From contig JAUWJG010000012.1 of NCBI GenBank assembly GCA_030607815.1, positions 1 through 16,401 of the forward strand: a stretch of DNA of 16,401 bases, read 5' to 3'. Shown one piece after another: positions 7,445-13,877 of the stretch. A program made the translations under genes and the position numbers. The notes beneath the pieces are model-generated. The model was not told where the DNA came from and made no database searches. It worked only from the letters and a program-made list of their open reading frames with translations. The DNA comes from Candidatus Bathyarchaeota archaeon. Its GTDB lineage: Archaea; Thermoproteota; Bathyarchaeia; RBG-16-48-13; GCA-020355125. Numbering within the stretch: position 1 is the stretch's first letter; every line of letters begins with the position of its first letter.

Positions 7445-7624
7445 TTACTGGGCATAATATTTTGTCCACTTTAGTTTTCTAGCATCTCTTTTTAATTTTA
7501 ATCGTGATTTTCGACATTTACTTGAACAAAACCAGTATACAGTACCATTTGTCTTTACATACATTAGACCTGTTCCTTGAGGAAAATCTTTACCACAAAA
7601 AGAGCATTGAAAAATCTTCGGCAT
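7445..7624 (-). CDS. rpl24e: Large-subunit ribosomal protein eL24
   Basis: A 59-residue gene found by translating the gap between rps28e and adk. The product begins MPKIFQCSFCGKDFPQGTGL, the classic start of L24e, with zinc ligands C7-x2-C10 and C33-x3-C37 (WFCSSKC). The motif TGLMYVKTNGTVYWFCSSKC (18-37) matches the family's G-x-MyV--DG--y-FCS-KC pattern. The C-terminal half is basic (KSRLKLKRDARKLKWTKYY), ending AQ. The ATG at 7624 lies 11 bp after the rps28e stop. The position after L7Ae and S28e is exactly that of L24e in other archaea, so context and sequence agree. The length is typical of short archaeal L24e proteins. Confidence 0.96.
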   Translation of the reverse strand: MPKIFQCSFCGKDFPQGTGLMYVKTNGTVYWFCSSKCRKSRLKLKRDARKLKWTKYYAQ

Positions 7625-7635
7625 ATTGTTCCAAC

Positions 7636-7851
7636 CTAATAGCGGCCACGACTTTTGGCTTCGCGCCTAGTTTCTCTCAACATCAATATATCACCATTTC
7701 TAATAGAACCTTTAACATTTCTAGTGATGATGCGCCCCTTATCATTTCCTTCTAAAAGTTTTACGCGAACAAAGACAACAGAACCAGTAACACCTGTTCT
7801 ATCCATGACTTCTATTACTTCAGCTGGGGTTAAGTTTTCCGTGGAACTCAA
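7636..7851 (-). CDS. rps28e: Small-subunit ribosomal protein eS28
   Basis: S28e, 71 residues, the normal archaeal size, lying near the mRNA exit of the small subunit. Family motifs are VIEVMDRTGVTGSVVFVRVK (13-32), EGNDKGRIITRNVKG (35-49) and GDILMLRETRREA near the end. The start is TTG 7851, three bases after the L7Ae stop; no internal ATG would retain the conserved PAEVIEV region, so this non-AUG start is the likely one and translation is probably coupled to L7Ae. The tail (KSRGRY) differs from the more usual LRK-type end, without functional implication. Confidence 0.95.
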   Translation of the reverse strand: MSSTENLTPAEVIEVMDRTGVTGSVVFVRVKLLEGNDKGRIITRNVKGSIRNGDILMLRETRREAKSRGRY

Positions 7852-7854
7852 GGA

Positions 7855-8232
7855 TTATGCACCCTGCTTTAATTCATCAATGCTAGTTATTATTTTCTTT
7901 ATTAACTCCTCAGCATCTCCAGGTTCCGTGATACATGCAGCGGCAGAAGAAACATCAAGACCTATAGAGGCACCAAGTCGATTTTTGCTTGGTACGAAAA
8001 TATAGCTAATTTTTCTTTCATCCGCAAGGAGGGGAAGATGTGCAACAATTTCAGGGGGTTCAACATCTTCTGCGATGTAAACGAGTTTTGCTACGCCTCT
8101 CTCAATTGCTTTTGTTGTTTCATTAGTTCCTCGCTTAACAGCTCCAGTGTCTCTAGCTACCTGAAGAGTTTCGTAAGCGATGTCAGCGAGTTCTTTTGAG
8201 ATATTTATTTTAACATAGAATGGTTTTGACAT
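7855..8232 (-). CDS. rpl7ae: Ribosomal protein L7Ae (kink-turn RNA-binding protein)
   Basis: L7Ae binds kink-turns in 23S rRNA, box C/D and H/ACA guide RNAs and RNase P RNA. The 125-residue protein has the full conserved core: RGTNETTKAIERGVAKLVYI (34-53, the RNA-contacting GxNExxK element), AEDVEPPEIVAHLPLLADE (54-72), then YIFVPSKNRLGASIGL. It heads the minus-strand block with S28e and L24e. Start ATG 8232; GAGG at 8237-8240 on the minus strand is only four bases from the ATG, a short spacing. That GAGG is part of a hairpin described separately, so translation may be controlled through the leader. Identity is certain from sequence and context; the regulation is inference. Confidence 0.97.
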   Translation of the reverse strand: MSKPFYVKINISKELADIAYETLQVARDTGAVKRGTNETTKAIERGVAKLVYIAEDVEPPEIVAHLPLLADERKISYIFVPSKNRLGASIGLDVSSAAACITEPGDAEELIKKIITSIDELKQGA

Positions 8233-8284
8233 TTTGCCTCATCCACATTTTGCTTCATTTGGCAAAGGAATTTTAAGAAATTCC
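8233..8284 (-). promoter_or_regulatory. Structured leader of the L7Ae operon with kink-turn-like motif
   Basis: Two inverted repeats abut on the minus strand. Hairpin 1 is GGAATTT-CTTA-AAATTCC (8284-8267). Hairpin 2 has a perfect 6-bp stem, TTTGCC (8266-8261) with GGCAAA (8238-8233), ending at the base before the ATG. Inside hairpin 2 the strands read GCC-AAAU-GA and GA-GGC, the tandem G.A arrangement next to a GCC/GGC stem seen in the U4 and box C/D kink-turns that L7Ae-family proteins bind. Deviations: the bulge has four bases rather than three, and the non-canonical stem is weak (A-U, G.A, C-G), so it may act as a k-loop. The GAGG ribosome site is inside the stem. Repeats are seen; the L7Ae binding is inferred. 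Confidence 0.5.
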
Positions 8285-8316
8285 TCTTAAGTTTATTTAC
8301 GTAATATACTTAAGGC

Positions 8317-8322
8317 TTATAT
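8317..8322 (-). promoter_or_regulatory. TATA box for the L7Ae operon
   Basis: ATATAA on the minus strand. Initiation about 25 bases downstream, near 8295, would give a leader of about 60 nt that contains both hairpins and little else. AAGTATATTA at 8302-8311 is a weaker alternative. Confidence 0.4.
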
Positions 8323-8640
8323 GTAATTTGCGGAGTTTTAAGGTTGGTTTTCCTAATATTTAAATCTTTTTTAATTAATAAAGATTGTTGAAGTTTTAGT
8401 TAAGGCATAGATTGTCTGAAGTCCCTTAATATATTTGAATGTTAAAAATGATAAGATAAAATGTCTCTTAATTGTTAGAGAAAGAAATTATTATTAAACA
8501 AGGATTCTGAATCATTCTGACTACGTGTACTGAGCTATATTTTGGTTATTAAATATAAAAATTTGAAAAGTGGACCCAAAAACGGAAAGGAAACTAAACA
8601 AGTAGAAAATTAGTTAAATGATAAAACGAAAAAATATCGG

Positions 8641-9390
8641 TTACGTGTTCTCGATTCGTGGAGCGAGATAGTATTGAAGTTTACCTTCCTGCATCTCAAA
8701 AGTTAACCGAATAGGCATATCTTTAGAAAACTCGATTGTAACAACGTCTGAGACAGATGAGGCGGCTTTAATTGTCTGAGATAAATAATTCAGACTAAAA
8801 GTTGCTTTTGAATTTTCCTTTATTGATAGGCTTAAAAGGTCTTCACTATCTGTCCCCACTTCAACAGAAGCACTTCCTAAGTAACCAGAAGCACGCATTA
8901 CAAGTTTCTTAGGTGTAACTTCGAATTGGATGTGGTCACTAACAGTGGATATATCATCCATCGCGTTTTTTAAGCATGAAGTTGAAATCTTAGCTATTGC
9001 GTTGAAGGAAATTTTGGGAGCAGGAATCGCATCAGTTATTGGTTCTAGGGTTGCCATATTAAAAGTTCGGATATATTTACCTTTTAAAACCATGTTTAAA
9101 CGGGCTTGTGGGTCAAGACTGAGCTCAAGTGATTCATTACTTCCAATTCGTTTCAGAAACTTTAACATTTCACTGATGTTAATACACAGTTTTGTAGGAG
9201 TGTCACAATTGTATTCATCAAAAACGGTTTTAGGCCATTCGAAATCTACCATTGCAACATGTGATGGATCCATAGCTCTAAGTTTTATTCCATTCTTGTC
9301 GATATCAAAGGTTCCTTCATCTATTAAAGTTGAAATAGCACCTATGAGATTTTTCCAAAGCTTTGCATCAGTCATTTTTATTGTAAACAA
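8641..9390 (-). CDS. pcn: DNA polymerase sliding clamp PCNA
   Basis: Ring-forming processivity factor for replicative polymerases and a platform for ligase, FEN1 and RFC. The protein has the two-domain clamp pattern: N-terminal DAKLWKNLIGAISTLIDEG, then IKLRAMDPSHVAMVDFEWP (about 35-53), the interdomain region around LEPITDAIPAPKISF, and C-terminal LSLSIKENSKATFSLNYLSQ and MPIRLTFEMQEGKLQYYLAP, the last being the PIP-box docking end. TTG 9390 gives MFTIKMTDAK, matching the usual MFK-type N-terminus and a typical length of 249 residues. GTG 9408 would add six residues that do not resemble the family. Neither start has a strong ribosome site. TFS lies directly upstream, a conserved pairing in archaea. 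Confidence 0.95.
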   Translation of the reverse strand: MFTIKMTDAKLWKNLIGAISTLIDEGTFDIDKNGIKLRAMDPSHVAMVDFEWPKTVFDEYNCDTPTKLCINISEMLKFLKRIGSNESLELSLDPQARLNMVLKGKYIRTFNMATLEPITDAIPAPKISFNAIAKISTSCLKNAMDDISTVSDHIQFEVTPKKLVMRASGYLGSASVEVGTDSEDLLSLSIKENSKATFSLNYLSQTIKAASSVSDVVTIEFSKDMPIRLTFEMQEGKLQYYLAPRIENT

Positions 9391-9452
9391 GTAAAGATTT
9401 TCCCACACATTTTATTTCTATTGAACAAAGAACATTTTAATACTATTGAAAG

Positions 9453-9463
9453 CGATATTTAAT
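9453..9463 (-). promoter_or_regulatory. Possible TATA box for PCNA
   Basis: ATTAAATATCG on the minus strand in the 91-bp gap between the TFS stop and the PCNA start. The implied start near 9432 gives a leader of about 40 nt to TTG 9390. Confidence 0.35.
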
Positions 9464-9481
9464 AATTACCAAAAAATGTAG

Positions 9482-9844
9482 TTATGCAGATTTCCTCCAT
9501 GTATGATTACATTTTGTACACCTAAAAAATTGTGTTGACGATTCATCAGCGCTTCTCGTTTGAACCATCCACCAATAGGCAACCTTATTGTTACATTTAG
9601 GGCACTCAATCTTAGTCACTGGCATTGTTCGAAGCTTCATATGTTCTTCATTGATAACAGTTATCAATTTCTGTTCTGAAATTTCATCATTTTTATAGTT
9701 ACCCATTTTAGGTGTAAAAGGTTCTTCTTTTAAAACCTGTTTTTTGTATCCACATTTAAGACACACCAGTGAGAAATCCTTCTCATCATTTGAAGTCTCT
9801 TGCTTTAGAACTAAACGCATTTGACAACTAGGACAAAACTCCAT
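9482..9844 (-). CDS. tfs: Transcription factor S (TFIIS/Rpb9-like cleavage factor)
   Basis: Stimulates the RNA cleavage activity of archaeal RNA polymerase and rescues backtracked complexes. From the ATG at 9844 it has 120 residues, near the usual 105-115. The N-terminal zinc ribbon uses C4-x2-C7 (CPSC) and C28-x2-C31 (CLKC). The C-terminal TFIIS-type ribbon uses C81-x2-C84 and C109-x2-C112, with the catalytic acidic pair D100-E101 in QTRSADESSTQFFRCTKC. That pair indicates a cleavage-competent TFS rather than an inhibitory paralogue. The frame stays open to 9916, but GAGGGA six bases before 9844 and the canonical MEFCPSC start decide for the shorter form. A possible promoter AGTTAAATC lies about 50-60 bases upstream. 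Confidence 0.95.
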   Translation of the reverse strand: MEFCPSCQMRLVLKQETSNDEKDFSLVCLKCGYKKQVLKEEPFTPKMGNYKNDEISEQKLITVINEEHMKLRTMPVTKIECPKCNNKVAYWWMVQTRSADESSTQFFRCTKCNHTWRKSA

Positions 9845-9938
9845 ATAAATCCCTCTAAAATTCGTACTTAGTCCATGCAGTCTCCAGAACAAAGATTTAA
9901 CTATTTCTCTTTTCATTCAATAAATTGTTTAGATAAAC

Positions 9939-10505
9939 CTAAGATACTATATGAGCTACACGTAAAGGTTCTGGAGTGATACTTCTTGTACTACTGATTG
10001 TAGATAGTCTTCTCTGCATCTACTCTTAAAAGTCCTGCTATCTGTAAACAAATTTTAGAATGTTCTCTTTTTAATATAATTATCTCACCTGCTTCTTCAA
10101 TATCTTTCCATCTTTTTATCCATTGAGGGAGAGTTCTAAGAATTAGTTTTAAGTAATTAATATCAGGCTTTTCTTTAGTTATTGAAATGATAGGAAGACC
10201 TGTGAGCTCAAACAGTTTTTTTAGATTCACTGTATTAAAACCTGCACAAATTGTTCCATTAAGCATTATAACTCTTAGTTGTTGATAGTAGGGGGAAGTT
10301 CTAATCATATCACTTATTTTATTTGTTGCATCCAAACCATCTACATTCACTTTCCTCCTAATAACATCATCAAGCCAACGTCCCTCCGAAAAACAAAGCC
10401 AAAAAGATCAATTTTTTCAAGTGTTAATGGAATAAAAGGGCCATTGGTGATTCCAATGATACGTATTTCTCGCTTAATATTTCGAAAATTGGCAAGATCT
10501 ACCAC
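9939..10505 (-). pseudogene. DUF99 family protein (endonuclease V-related), broken by two frameshifts
   Basis: Three frames together encode a recognisable DUF99/COG1628 protein. Part 1 runs from GTG 10505 to about 10383: REIRIIGITNGPF to FGFVFRR. Part 2, in another frame, runs to about 10009: RWLDDVIRRKVNVDGLDATN, then RVIMLNGTICAGFNTVN. Part 3, back in the first frame, ends TPEPLRVAHIVS at 9939, matching the family's PEPLRvAHLiA end. The first shift is at about 10381-10388 and the second near 10008; they compensate. Family signature acids are also lost: GIDDG reads GITNG, and the GFNvvD aspartate is asparagine. No single frame exceeds 119 residues against the usual 190 or so. This points to a decayed gene; sequencing error alone would not explain the substitutions. 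Confidence 0.8.
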
Positions 10506-10881
10506 AGTCCCAACGTTTGAGCTATTTTATTTATATTTTTGATTAAAATTGACCAAAATATCAATGTTCTAAGGAGGTTTCCAAAGAGCTGTATACATAT
10601 AAGAAATGATAAGAATGTTAATGAAAATATTTAGCTGAGTTCCCTCATATTTTATAACATATGTGTTCAAATAATAATTTTCACATTTTTCTTATCAGAG
10701 CTATGGTTAAATTTGAGTTGGTAATTGGATGAGTTCTACCTGTTTCTTTGATCAAGATGAATGTTTGATGAAAAATAATACTAATCTTCTAATAAAATAA
10801 ATTCTAAATTGATTTGAAATATGGAAAAAGTATTCCATGAGATCAATCTATGTATAATAGAAGGTTAACCGATTATTCACT
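10506..10881. other. 376-bp intergenic region between Rpo11 and the DUF99 remnant
   Basis: I see no gene here. Minus-strand frames give at most a 28-codon ORF. It holds a perfect hairpin at 10821-10838 and a TATA-like stretch at 10528-10538 (minus strand ATATAAAT), about 28 bases before the DUF99 GTG, which would suit a leaderless transcript. Confidence 0.5.
10821..10838 (-). terminator. Hairpin downstream of rpo11
   Basis: ATGGAA-AAAGTA-TTCCAT is a perfect 6-bp inverted repeat with a 6-nt loop, 44 bases past the rpo11 stop. It could mark or protect the 3' end of the csl4-rpo11 transcript; no long T tract follows, so the terminator call is weak. Confidence 0.25.
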
Positions 10882-11163
10882 TTAAATATTAAAATTCTTT
10901 TTAAAGGTGTTTTCGATTAAACTCAATTCCTTTACAAGGCTTCTTGCTGCATCGATTAAAGCATCTTCTGGTCGTCTTTTTCCTTTTGTTCGTATGAACA
11001 GTATAGGATTAGCCATTAATGGATGAGAAATATTATATCCGACAAATTCTATTGTGTCATCCTTTAAGAGAGTGGATTGGAGTACATTAGTAAAACTGTG
11101 GCCTTCACCAACTAACTCGATTCGTAGTTCATTTTTTGATTGATGTAAGACATTTATTTTCAT
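10882..11163 (-). CDS. rpo11: DNA-directed RNA polymerase subunit Rpo11 (RpoL)
   Basis: Assembly-platform subunit homologous to eukaryotic Rpb11 and to part of bacterial alpha; it dimerises with Rpo3. It has 93 residues, the usual length. The family core is plain: LRIELVGEGHSFTNVLQSTL (13-32), FVGYNISHPLMANPILFIRT (40-59), then RRPEDALIDAARSLVKEL, the long C-terminal helix. The ATG at 11163 has a strong ribosome site, GGGAGGTTGA, ending four to five bases upstream. Csl4 ends only 21 bp before it, so the two are almost certainly co-transcribed, as in many archaea. Confidence 0.96.
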   Translation of the reverse strand: MKINVLHQSKNELRIELVGEGHSFTNVLQSTLLKDDTIEFVGYNISHPLMANPILFIRTKGKRRPEDALIDAARSLVKELSLIENTFKKNFNI

Positions 11164-11184
11164 TCATTCTCAACCTCCCAGGTT

Positions 11185-11784
11185 TTAAAACAGTTTTATA
11201 AAGTCTTTTTTTCCATAGCCTGAAGCTATTTTTCTCCATTTAGGTTTATTACATTGAGGACATTTAAGACTGTTTTGAGATAATATTAGTTTGTCTCCAC
11301 AAAAAGAACATTTTGAGTGGATGACTCCCAATTCATTCTCTTGAGTAGAAAGATGAAATTCTCTATTTTTTATACTTATAACTTTTGCGCGGATAATATC
11401 ACCAATTTGATATACATCTAACATAGTCTTTACATAACCTCTACGCACATCAGTAATGTGCATAATCCCATTAAAAGGGTTAAAAAGGGGTTTATCTCTG
11501 ATCTGAAAGATCCTTACATTTAGATTTTTATTATGAATACTGACGATTGTGCCTAGTACAAGAGACCCTTCTTTAGGGATCAAAGGTGAATTAGTTTTTT
11601 GGTAAACTGAAATCTTTCGATTATGTGAATCCACAAGTAAGTGACCAGTACTTGAAGAGTATATAATTCCATCATCAATATAGGTTCCTCCCCCAGGTAA
11701 AAATTCTTCAATGACTCCTAAGTAGTCACCTGGAACCGTAAATGTTCCACTTTTCCTTCTTATCAACTTCATTTTCAAAAGCAC
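11185..11784 (-). CDS. csl4: Exosome complex RNA-binding protein Csl4
   Basis: Cap subunit of the archaeal RNA exosome; it binds RNA, recruits DnaG and feeds substrates to the Rrp41-Rrp42 core. The 199-residue protein shows the three expected parts: an N-terminal domain with VPGDYLGVIEEFLPGGGTYI (17-36), a central S1 domain (about 72-150, VLGTIVSIHNKNLNVRI and GYVKTMLDVYQIGDIIRAKV), and a C-terminal zinc ribbon with C159-x2-C162 and C175-x2-C178. The first codon is GTG 11784; ATG 11772, four residues in, is equally possible, and neither has a clear ribosome site. The gene heads the csl4-rpo11 pair and is preceded by a 179-bp gap with TATA-like elements. Confidence 0.94.
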   Translation of the reverse strand: MLLKMKLIRRKSGTFTVPGDYLGVIEEFLPGGGTYIDDGIIYSSSTGHLLVDSHNRKISVYQKTNSPLIPKEGSLVLGTIVSIHNKNLNVRIFQIRDKPLFNPFNGIMHITDVRRGYVKTMLDVYQIGDIIRAKVISIKNREFHLSTQENELGVIHSKCSFCGDKLILSQNSLKCPQCNKPKWRKIASGYGKKDFIKLF

Positions 11785-11848
11785 TTCTTACAATGATGTG
11801 GTTAGAATTAAAAATTAATTTAAAAAAAGTAGGTAGTTGTTTATCGAT

Positions 11849-11891
11849 TTCCTTATAATTATGGTTTATCTTGAAGATTGGTTCCTTATAA
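11849..11891. repeat. Paired 10-bp direct repeat upstream of csl4
   Basis: TTCCTTATAA occurs at 11849-11858 and again at 11882-11891, a 33-bp period. On the minus strand each copy reads TTATAAGGAA, TATA-like. They may be duplicated promoter elements or a regulator site; chance cannot be excluded in such AT-rich sequence. Confidence 0.25.
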
Positions 11892-11963
11892 ACCCTCTAG
11901 ATTTTGTAAATATTACGTTCAGATAATTTTTTACTTTATGCATAAGTTTCTTTAAAATTATGT

Positions 11964-12578
11964 TTAAGTAATAGTTTTGATTCGATAGAGGTCAGTTTTT
12001 ACGTAATATTTTTTCTTACGATGGAAGGTATAAGTGTGAGGTAAAATTATTTCTAACTCGAAAATTTTTTCGATTTTTCCGCCTAATGAAGCTATCTTTC
12101 TAGCTAAATATTCGCGACTTTTTTCACTACGTTTATGTAATGAATAAATAACTTTCGAAATTTGTAATGCTTTCATTAAAAAAATTATATCAATTCCTCT
12201 ATTCCAACTTCCAAAGGGAGGATTCATTAAAGTTGTATCAAAAGAGGAAGAAATCAACCTAATGTCCCCCACTAAATAATCTACTTCAACTGCGACTTCC
12301 CGAGCATTCTTTTTTGCAATATTAATACTCTCGTCATCAATGTCTATACCAACTACATGTTTTGCTCCAATTAATGCAGCACCAATAGCTAAGATACCTG
12401 TTCCACAACCAAGATCAATAACACACTTATCAATTATATCGTTATAAATCATTCCGGCTACACTAAGTATCTTAGCAGCACTTTTAGAATCAAGAGAATA
12501 TTCTTCTAATTTTAACTTTGGATTTGAATAAGGTAATAATTTGGAGAGAATAATTTCTATTTGCTTCTGTCCAACCAT
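11964..12578 (-). CDS. METTL5-like rRNA adenine N6-methyltransferase (COG2263)
   Basis: SAM-dependent methyltransferase of the family that includes METTL5, which makes an m6A in eukaryotic 18S rRNA; an rRNA target is likely here by homology. From ATG 12578 it has 204 residues. The SAM-binding motif VIDLGCGTGILAIGAALIGA is at 53-72, with acidic loop GIDIDDESI. The catalytic NPPF motif at 119-122 (MNPPFGSWNRGIDIIF) is that of N6-adenine enzymes. The N-terminal KLLPYSNPKLKLEEYSLDS and later VIYSLHKRSE match METTL5. GTG 12602 would add eight residues (MRIVIVDG) not typical of the family; neither start has a clear ribosome site. It lies just after L10e on the same strand and could share its transcript. 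Confidence 0.9.
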   Translation of the reverse strand: MVGQKQIEIILSKLLPYSNPKLKLEEYSLDSKSAAKILSVAGMIYNDIIDKCVIDLGCGTGILAIGAALIGAKHVVGIDIDDESINIAKKNAREVAVEVDYLVGDIRLISSSFDTTLMNPPFGSWNRGIDIIFLMKALQISKVIYSLHKRSEKSREYLARKIASLGGKIEKIFELEIILPHTYTFHRKKKYYVKTDLYRIKTIT

Positions 12579-12619
12579 TCCATCAACTATTACAATTCTC
12601 ACTGGCTAAAGAAAAAGAT

Positions 12620-13105
12620 CTAAAAAGGGTTTTCCTTTACTGTAATTTTACAGGACATAGGAAGTTTCTTAGAGGCTTTTTTAAGAGCGGCTTTAGCTAA
12701 ATCAACCCCATCTTTATTAGTATAAAAAATTAGAATAGGTTGATTCGCCTTAACTCTCGCAGCTCTTTTAGTAGCTTTTCCAAAAGATCTTGACATTCCT
12801 TGACTTAACCTATCAGCACCAGCAAATCCCATCATTTTGTGCAATCTAACTATTTCATGAGGATAGATAGCTATCTTAAAAAAATATGATACTCCAGTAC
12901 TTGACTCCAAAACTTTATTTGCAGTTATCCTTGCAGACTCTATAGCACCTCCACCTATTTTGGCAGGAAAAGCCGAAATTAGGGAGATTACGTACTTATA
13001 TTCCTTTGAAGGGTCACCCATAGAAAATCGCCTGATTTTTAATTGTGGGCGACGATGAATATACTTAATCCTTGTATAAGCCATACCACCACGACTTTTA
13101 GGCAT
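12620..13105 (-). CDS. rpl10e: Large-subunit ribosomal protein uL16 (archaeal L10e)
   Basis: Ribosomal protein of the L10e/L16 family, placed near the peptidyl-transferase centre and tRNA sites. It has 161 residues, a little shorter than the usual 165-180 because the N-terminus is compact (MPKSRGGMAYTRIKYIHRRP). Diagnostic stretches are FSMGDPSKEYKYVISLIS (27-44), ESARITANKVLESSTG, FKIAIYPHEIVRLHKMMGFA (76-95) leading into GADRLSQGMSRSFGK, and KLPMSCKITV at the end. The usual GAGAD reads GFAGAD. The ATG at 13105 has no strong ribosome site, and a TATA-like CTTAAATA about 60 bases upstream would give a short leader. Confidence 0.94.
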   Translation of the reverse strand: MPKSRGGMAYTRIKYIHRRPQLKIRRFSMGDPSKEYKYVISLISAFPAKIGGGAIESARITANKVLESSTGVSYFFKIAIYPHEIVRLHKMMGFAGADRLSQGMSRSFGKATKRAARVKANQPILIFYTNKDGVDLAKAALKKASKKLPMSCKITVKENPF

Positions 13106-13161
13106 TTAAATCACATTAGAACGTTATTTCTTATCTACCAAGGTTTCCAACAGAATCGAAG

Positions 13162-13170
13162 TATTTAAGT
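13162..13170 (-). promoter_or_regulatory. TATA-like promoter for L10e
   Basis: ACTTAAATA on the minus strand in the 82-bp gap after the dCMP deaminase. Initiation near 13140 would leave a leader of about 35 nt. Confidence 0.35.
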
Positions 13171-13187
13171 TTTTCATATTCATTTTT

Positions 13188-13663
13188 TCAATCATTCTTT
13201 AACATCATCACTTTCATATTTGCATTCGCGAATAATTTTTTTGCACGTGCATCCTCATAGTCATCGACATAAACAACTCTAGAAATCTCAGCATTAATGA
13301 TCAACTTTGCACAGATGGAACAAGGATATGTTGAACAATAAATGGTTGCATTCTTAGTTGACACCCCATGAACCGCAGCTTGGATAATGACGTTTTGTTC
13401 TGCGTGTACTCCTCTACAGAGTTCATGTCTTTCCCCAGAAGGGATTTTCAAGTTCGCTCTTAAGCATCCACCAAGTTCACTGCAGTGAAGAAGACCTTTA
13501 GGTGCGCCATTTTGACCCCCCATATTTAGTGGGTATAGCCAGTGGCGAGGATTTTTCTATCTTTGACTAAGACAGCACCTACCTGTCTCCTAAGGCATGT
13601 AGATCTACCGCTAACTAAATTTGTGATACCCATAAAGTATTGATCCCAGTTTGGTCTTTCCAT
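13188..13663 (-). CDS. Deoxycytidylate (dCMP) deaminase, interrupted by a 23-nt insertion
   Basis: Zinc enzyme that deaminates dCMP to dUMP for thymidylate synthesis. Exon-like part 1 starts at ATG 13663 with GAGGTAA eight bases upstream and reads MERPNWDQYFMGITNLVSG, then STCLRRQVGAVLVKDRKILA, ending TGY at 13535. Part 2 starts NGAPKGLLHC at 13511 in a different frame and carries the zinc site: HAE (H79 and catalytic E81 in the joined numbering) and PCSIC (C107, C110). Between them lie 23 nt (13512-13534) that bring an in-frame TAA. Removing exactly those bases restores the family motif TGYNGAPKG and a 150-residue protein, the normal length. Both parts are well conserved, so either the insertion is spliced out, is very recent, or is an assembly error. 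A truncated 111-codon frame starts at ATG 13523 within the insertion but lacks the first 43 residues. Confidence 0.85.
13512..13534 (-). other. 23-nt intervening sequence, possible bulge-helix-bulge intron
   Basis: On the minus strand the flanks can pair. Central helix: GGCU (13540-13537) with GGUC (13517-13514), two of four pairs being G.U. Inner helix: CCC (13533-13531) with GGG (13520-13518). Outer helix: CGCCA (13547-13543) with UGGCG (13509-13505), plus a U-A pair and one bulged C. The two three-base bulges are AUA (13536-13534) and AAA (13513-13511). Cutting each bulge after its second base removes exactly the 23 nt needed to restore the frame. The bulge on the outer helix and the wobble pairs make it a relaxed form of the archaeal splicing motif. 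Confidence 0.45.
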
Positions 13664-13877
13664 TCTAGTTACCTCTTTTATTATTTTCTTGTTTATTTTT
13701 TTAGTTTATTTTATTAACTGATAATGAATGATAGTTGGATTAATAAATTTCATTAAAATGACGAAATAACAGTGGATTAATGATAAAATGCAATGTGTAA
13801 CGGTTCATGTATACCACGCCTATAATGATAAAATTTAGAAGAAAAAGTTCAACAAGTTAGAAATAGTCGATTCAGTA

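Larger units (their letters stand above)
8233..8640. other. 408-bp intergenic region between PCNA and L7Ae
   Basis: The part next to L7Ae holds its promoter and structured leader (8233-8325). From about 8326 to 8640 I see only AT-rich sequence with no coding frame of note and no tRNA. Confidence 0.55.

Noticed and set aside
7655..8005. 116-codon plus-strand frame across rps28e and L7Ae
   Set aside because: It crosses two conserved minus-strand genes and has no family resemblance.
8930..9394. 154-codon plus-strand frame opposite PCNA
   Set aside because: Complement of the conserved PCNA coding region, with no ribosome site and no recognisable motif.
10381..10388. Programmed frameshift in the DUF99 gene
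   Set aside because: No slippery heptamer or obvious downstream structure, a second shift is needed near the 3' end, and signature aspartates are lost; decay fits better.
10571..10578. Strong Shine-Dalgarno-like AAGGAGGT on the plus strand
   Set aside because: No start codon at a suitable distance; the nearest ATG frame ends after 10 codons. Likely chance.
13515..13533. Alternative 16-nt intron in the dCMP deaminase using an ACCC/GGGT helix
   Set aside because: Removing 16 nt leaves the wrong frame for NGAPKG and keeps extra bases in the conserved motif; the 23-nt model restores both.
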